Assembly (NCBI RefSeq): GCF_000820225.1
Contig: NZ_CDDK01000018.1
Coordinates: 124,001-188,000, forward strand
DNA from: Aeromonas veronii bv. veronii
GTDB lineage: Bacteria; Pseudomonadota; Gammaproteobacteria; Enterobacterales; Aeromonadaceae
DNA: 64,000 nucleotides
Direction: 5' to 3'
Shown here: piece after piece, positions 63,238 to 64,000 of the stretch
Layout of the letters: every line of letters starts with the position of its first letter
Position numbering within the stretch: the stretch's first letter is position 1
Notes under the pieces: generated by a model
Databases searched by the model: none
What the model saw: only the letters and a program-made list of their open reading frames with translations
What the model was told of the DNA's origin: nothing
Made by a program: the position numbers and the translations under genes

Positions 63238-64000
63238 ATGACCTCGAAAATATCCCCCAAAACCATCTTCTCCAGTGTGGCGCTGGTGATTGCGCTCGGT
63301 TCACTGGAAAAGAGCATAGTCACCACCCCGCTGCCCATGATTGGCGCCGAGCTGCACGCTGGGGCCGCCCTCACCTGGGTGGTCACCGCCTACCTGCTGG
63401 CGGCTACCGCCGTGCTGCCCCTCTACGGCAAGCTGAGCGATCTCTTTGGCCGGGTGCGGATGCTCAATATCGGTATCGGCCTGTTTCTGGCGGGCTCGGT
63501 GGCCTGTGCGCTCTCCCAGGATCTGCCGACCTTGCTGGCAGCCCGGGTGCTGCAAGGGCTGGGAGGCGGCGGCCTGATTGCCCTCGCGTTTACCGTGATT
63601 GCCGACACCATTCCACCGCGGGAGGTGGGCAAGTATCAGGGCTACATCTCGGCGGTCTATGCGGTCTCCAGCATCGCTGGCCCCTTGCTCGGCGGTTATT
63701 TCACCGAGCAGCTCAGCTGGCGCTGGATCTTCTGGATCAATCTGCCGCTCGGGGCGCTGGCGGTCTTTCTCATCAACCGCAACCTCAAGCAGCTCAACGT
63801 ACGTCGCCACAGTCGCTTCGACTGGAAGGGGGCGGGTCTGCTGATTACCGTCACCACGCTCACCCTGTTGCTGCTCTCGCCGGAGGCGGCGCTGCCCGCA
63901 CTCTGGCTTTCGGCGGCGCTGGGCGTTGCACTGCTGCTGCTCGTTCTGATTGAGCGGCGTGCCCACGACCCCATATTGCCTGCCCATCTGGCCCGGCTGC
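63238..64000 (+). CDS. MFS transporter, DHA2-like (3' end beyond window)
   Basis: A 254-codon 5' part of a major-facilitator efflux protein, cut by the window edge. It starts MTSKISPKTIFSSVAL. Motif A-like GKLSDLFGRVRM is after TM2, with ARVLQGLGGGGLIALAF (TM4) and AVYAVSSIAGPLLGGYF (antiporter motif C region, TM5). WRWIFWINLPLGALAV is typical of DHA2/EmrB-like 14-helix exporters. Six or more helices are visible. Divergent from the HAD gene, with 173 bases between. Confidence 0.9.
   Translation, partial: MTSKISPKTIFSSVALVIALGSLEKSIVTTPLPMIGAELHAGAALTWVVTAYLLAATAVLPLYGKLSDLFGRVRMLNIGIGLFLAGSVACALSQDLPTLLAARVLQGLGGGGLIALAFTVIADTIPPREVGKYQGYISAVYAVSSIAGPLLGGYFTEQLSWRWIFWINLPLGALAVFLINRNLKQLNVRRHSRFDWKGAGLLITVTTLTLLLLSPEAALPALWLSAALGVALLLLVLIERRAHDPILPAHLARL

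Overview
The window reads as chromosomal DNA of a gammaproteobacterium, most probably Aeromonas. The evidence is high-GC coding sequence, an intact aroK-aroB-damX-dam-rpe-gph-trpS block, a type IV pilus pilMNOPQ (tapMNOPQ in Aeromonas) operon divergent from mrcA, a frdABCD operon, an efp/earP pair for arginine-rhamnosylated EF-P, a Vibrio/Aeromonas-type 'thermostable hemolysin' gene, and an astC-astA-astD-DUF1338 succinyltransferase cluster. I saw no tRNA, rRNA, insertion sequence, prophage or CRISPR array. Genus is inferred from gene content and order only.

Layout. 1-6.9 kb: a glycine-zipper envelope protein, a 2-hydroxyacid dehydrogenase, a DUF3530 protein, efp and earP, guaC with a terminator-like hairpin in its leader, and a retropepsin-like 'zinc protease'. 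6.9-13.6 kb: a seven-gene minus-strand locus (hemolysin-family acyltransferase-like protein, acyl/AMP ligase, haem-oxygenase-fold putative diiron oxidase, SDR, periplasmic TPR protein, QseB/PmrA-like regulator and its kinase). A CTTAAG-N5-CTTAAG box lies upstream of its first gene, so the regulator may control its own locus. This is the best candidate for an undescribed system here: it looks like a small lipid or acyl-metabolite pathway. 13.6-19.6 kb: a methyltransferase; an ABC-type membrane domain without ATPase plus a lipobox-bearing FAD oxidase, divergent from a TetR regulator across two identical-half-site palindromes; a YcaQ-type DNA glycosylase; and a periplasmic binding protein. 19.6-26 kb: an M20 peptidase with YjiG/YjiH and the frd operon, each preceded by an FNR-like box.

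26-41 kb: two chemoreceptors, each with a sigma-28-like promoter, MscK with UgpQ, a MATE pump, an M23 peptidase, a membrane protein, a LysR regulator divergent from an MBL-fold protein with a degenerate metal site, a DsbA-family protein, and OxyR. 41-49 kb: PBP1A divergent from pilMNOPQ. 49-56 kb: the aroK to trpS block. 56-62 kb: pabA and arginine catabolism, including an in-frame duplicate of the AstD C-terminal tail directly after astD. 62-64 kb: a small protein behind a CRP-like site, a HAD phosphatase, and an MFS transporter cut by the window edge.

Start codons were chosen from ribosome binding sites and known family starts. All functional calls come from reading the sequences; no search was run.
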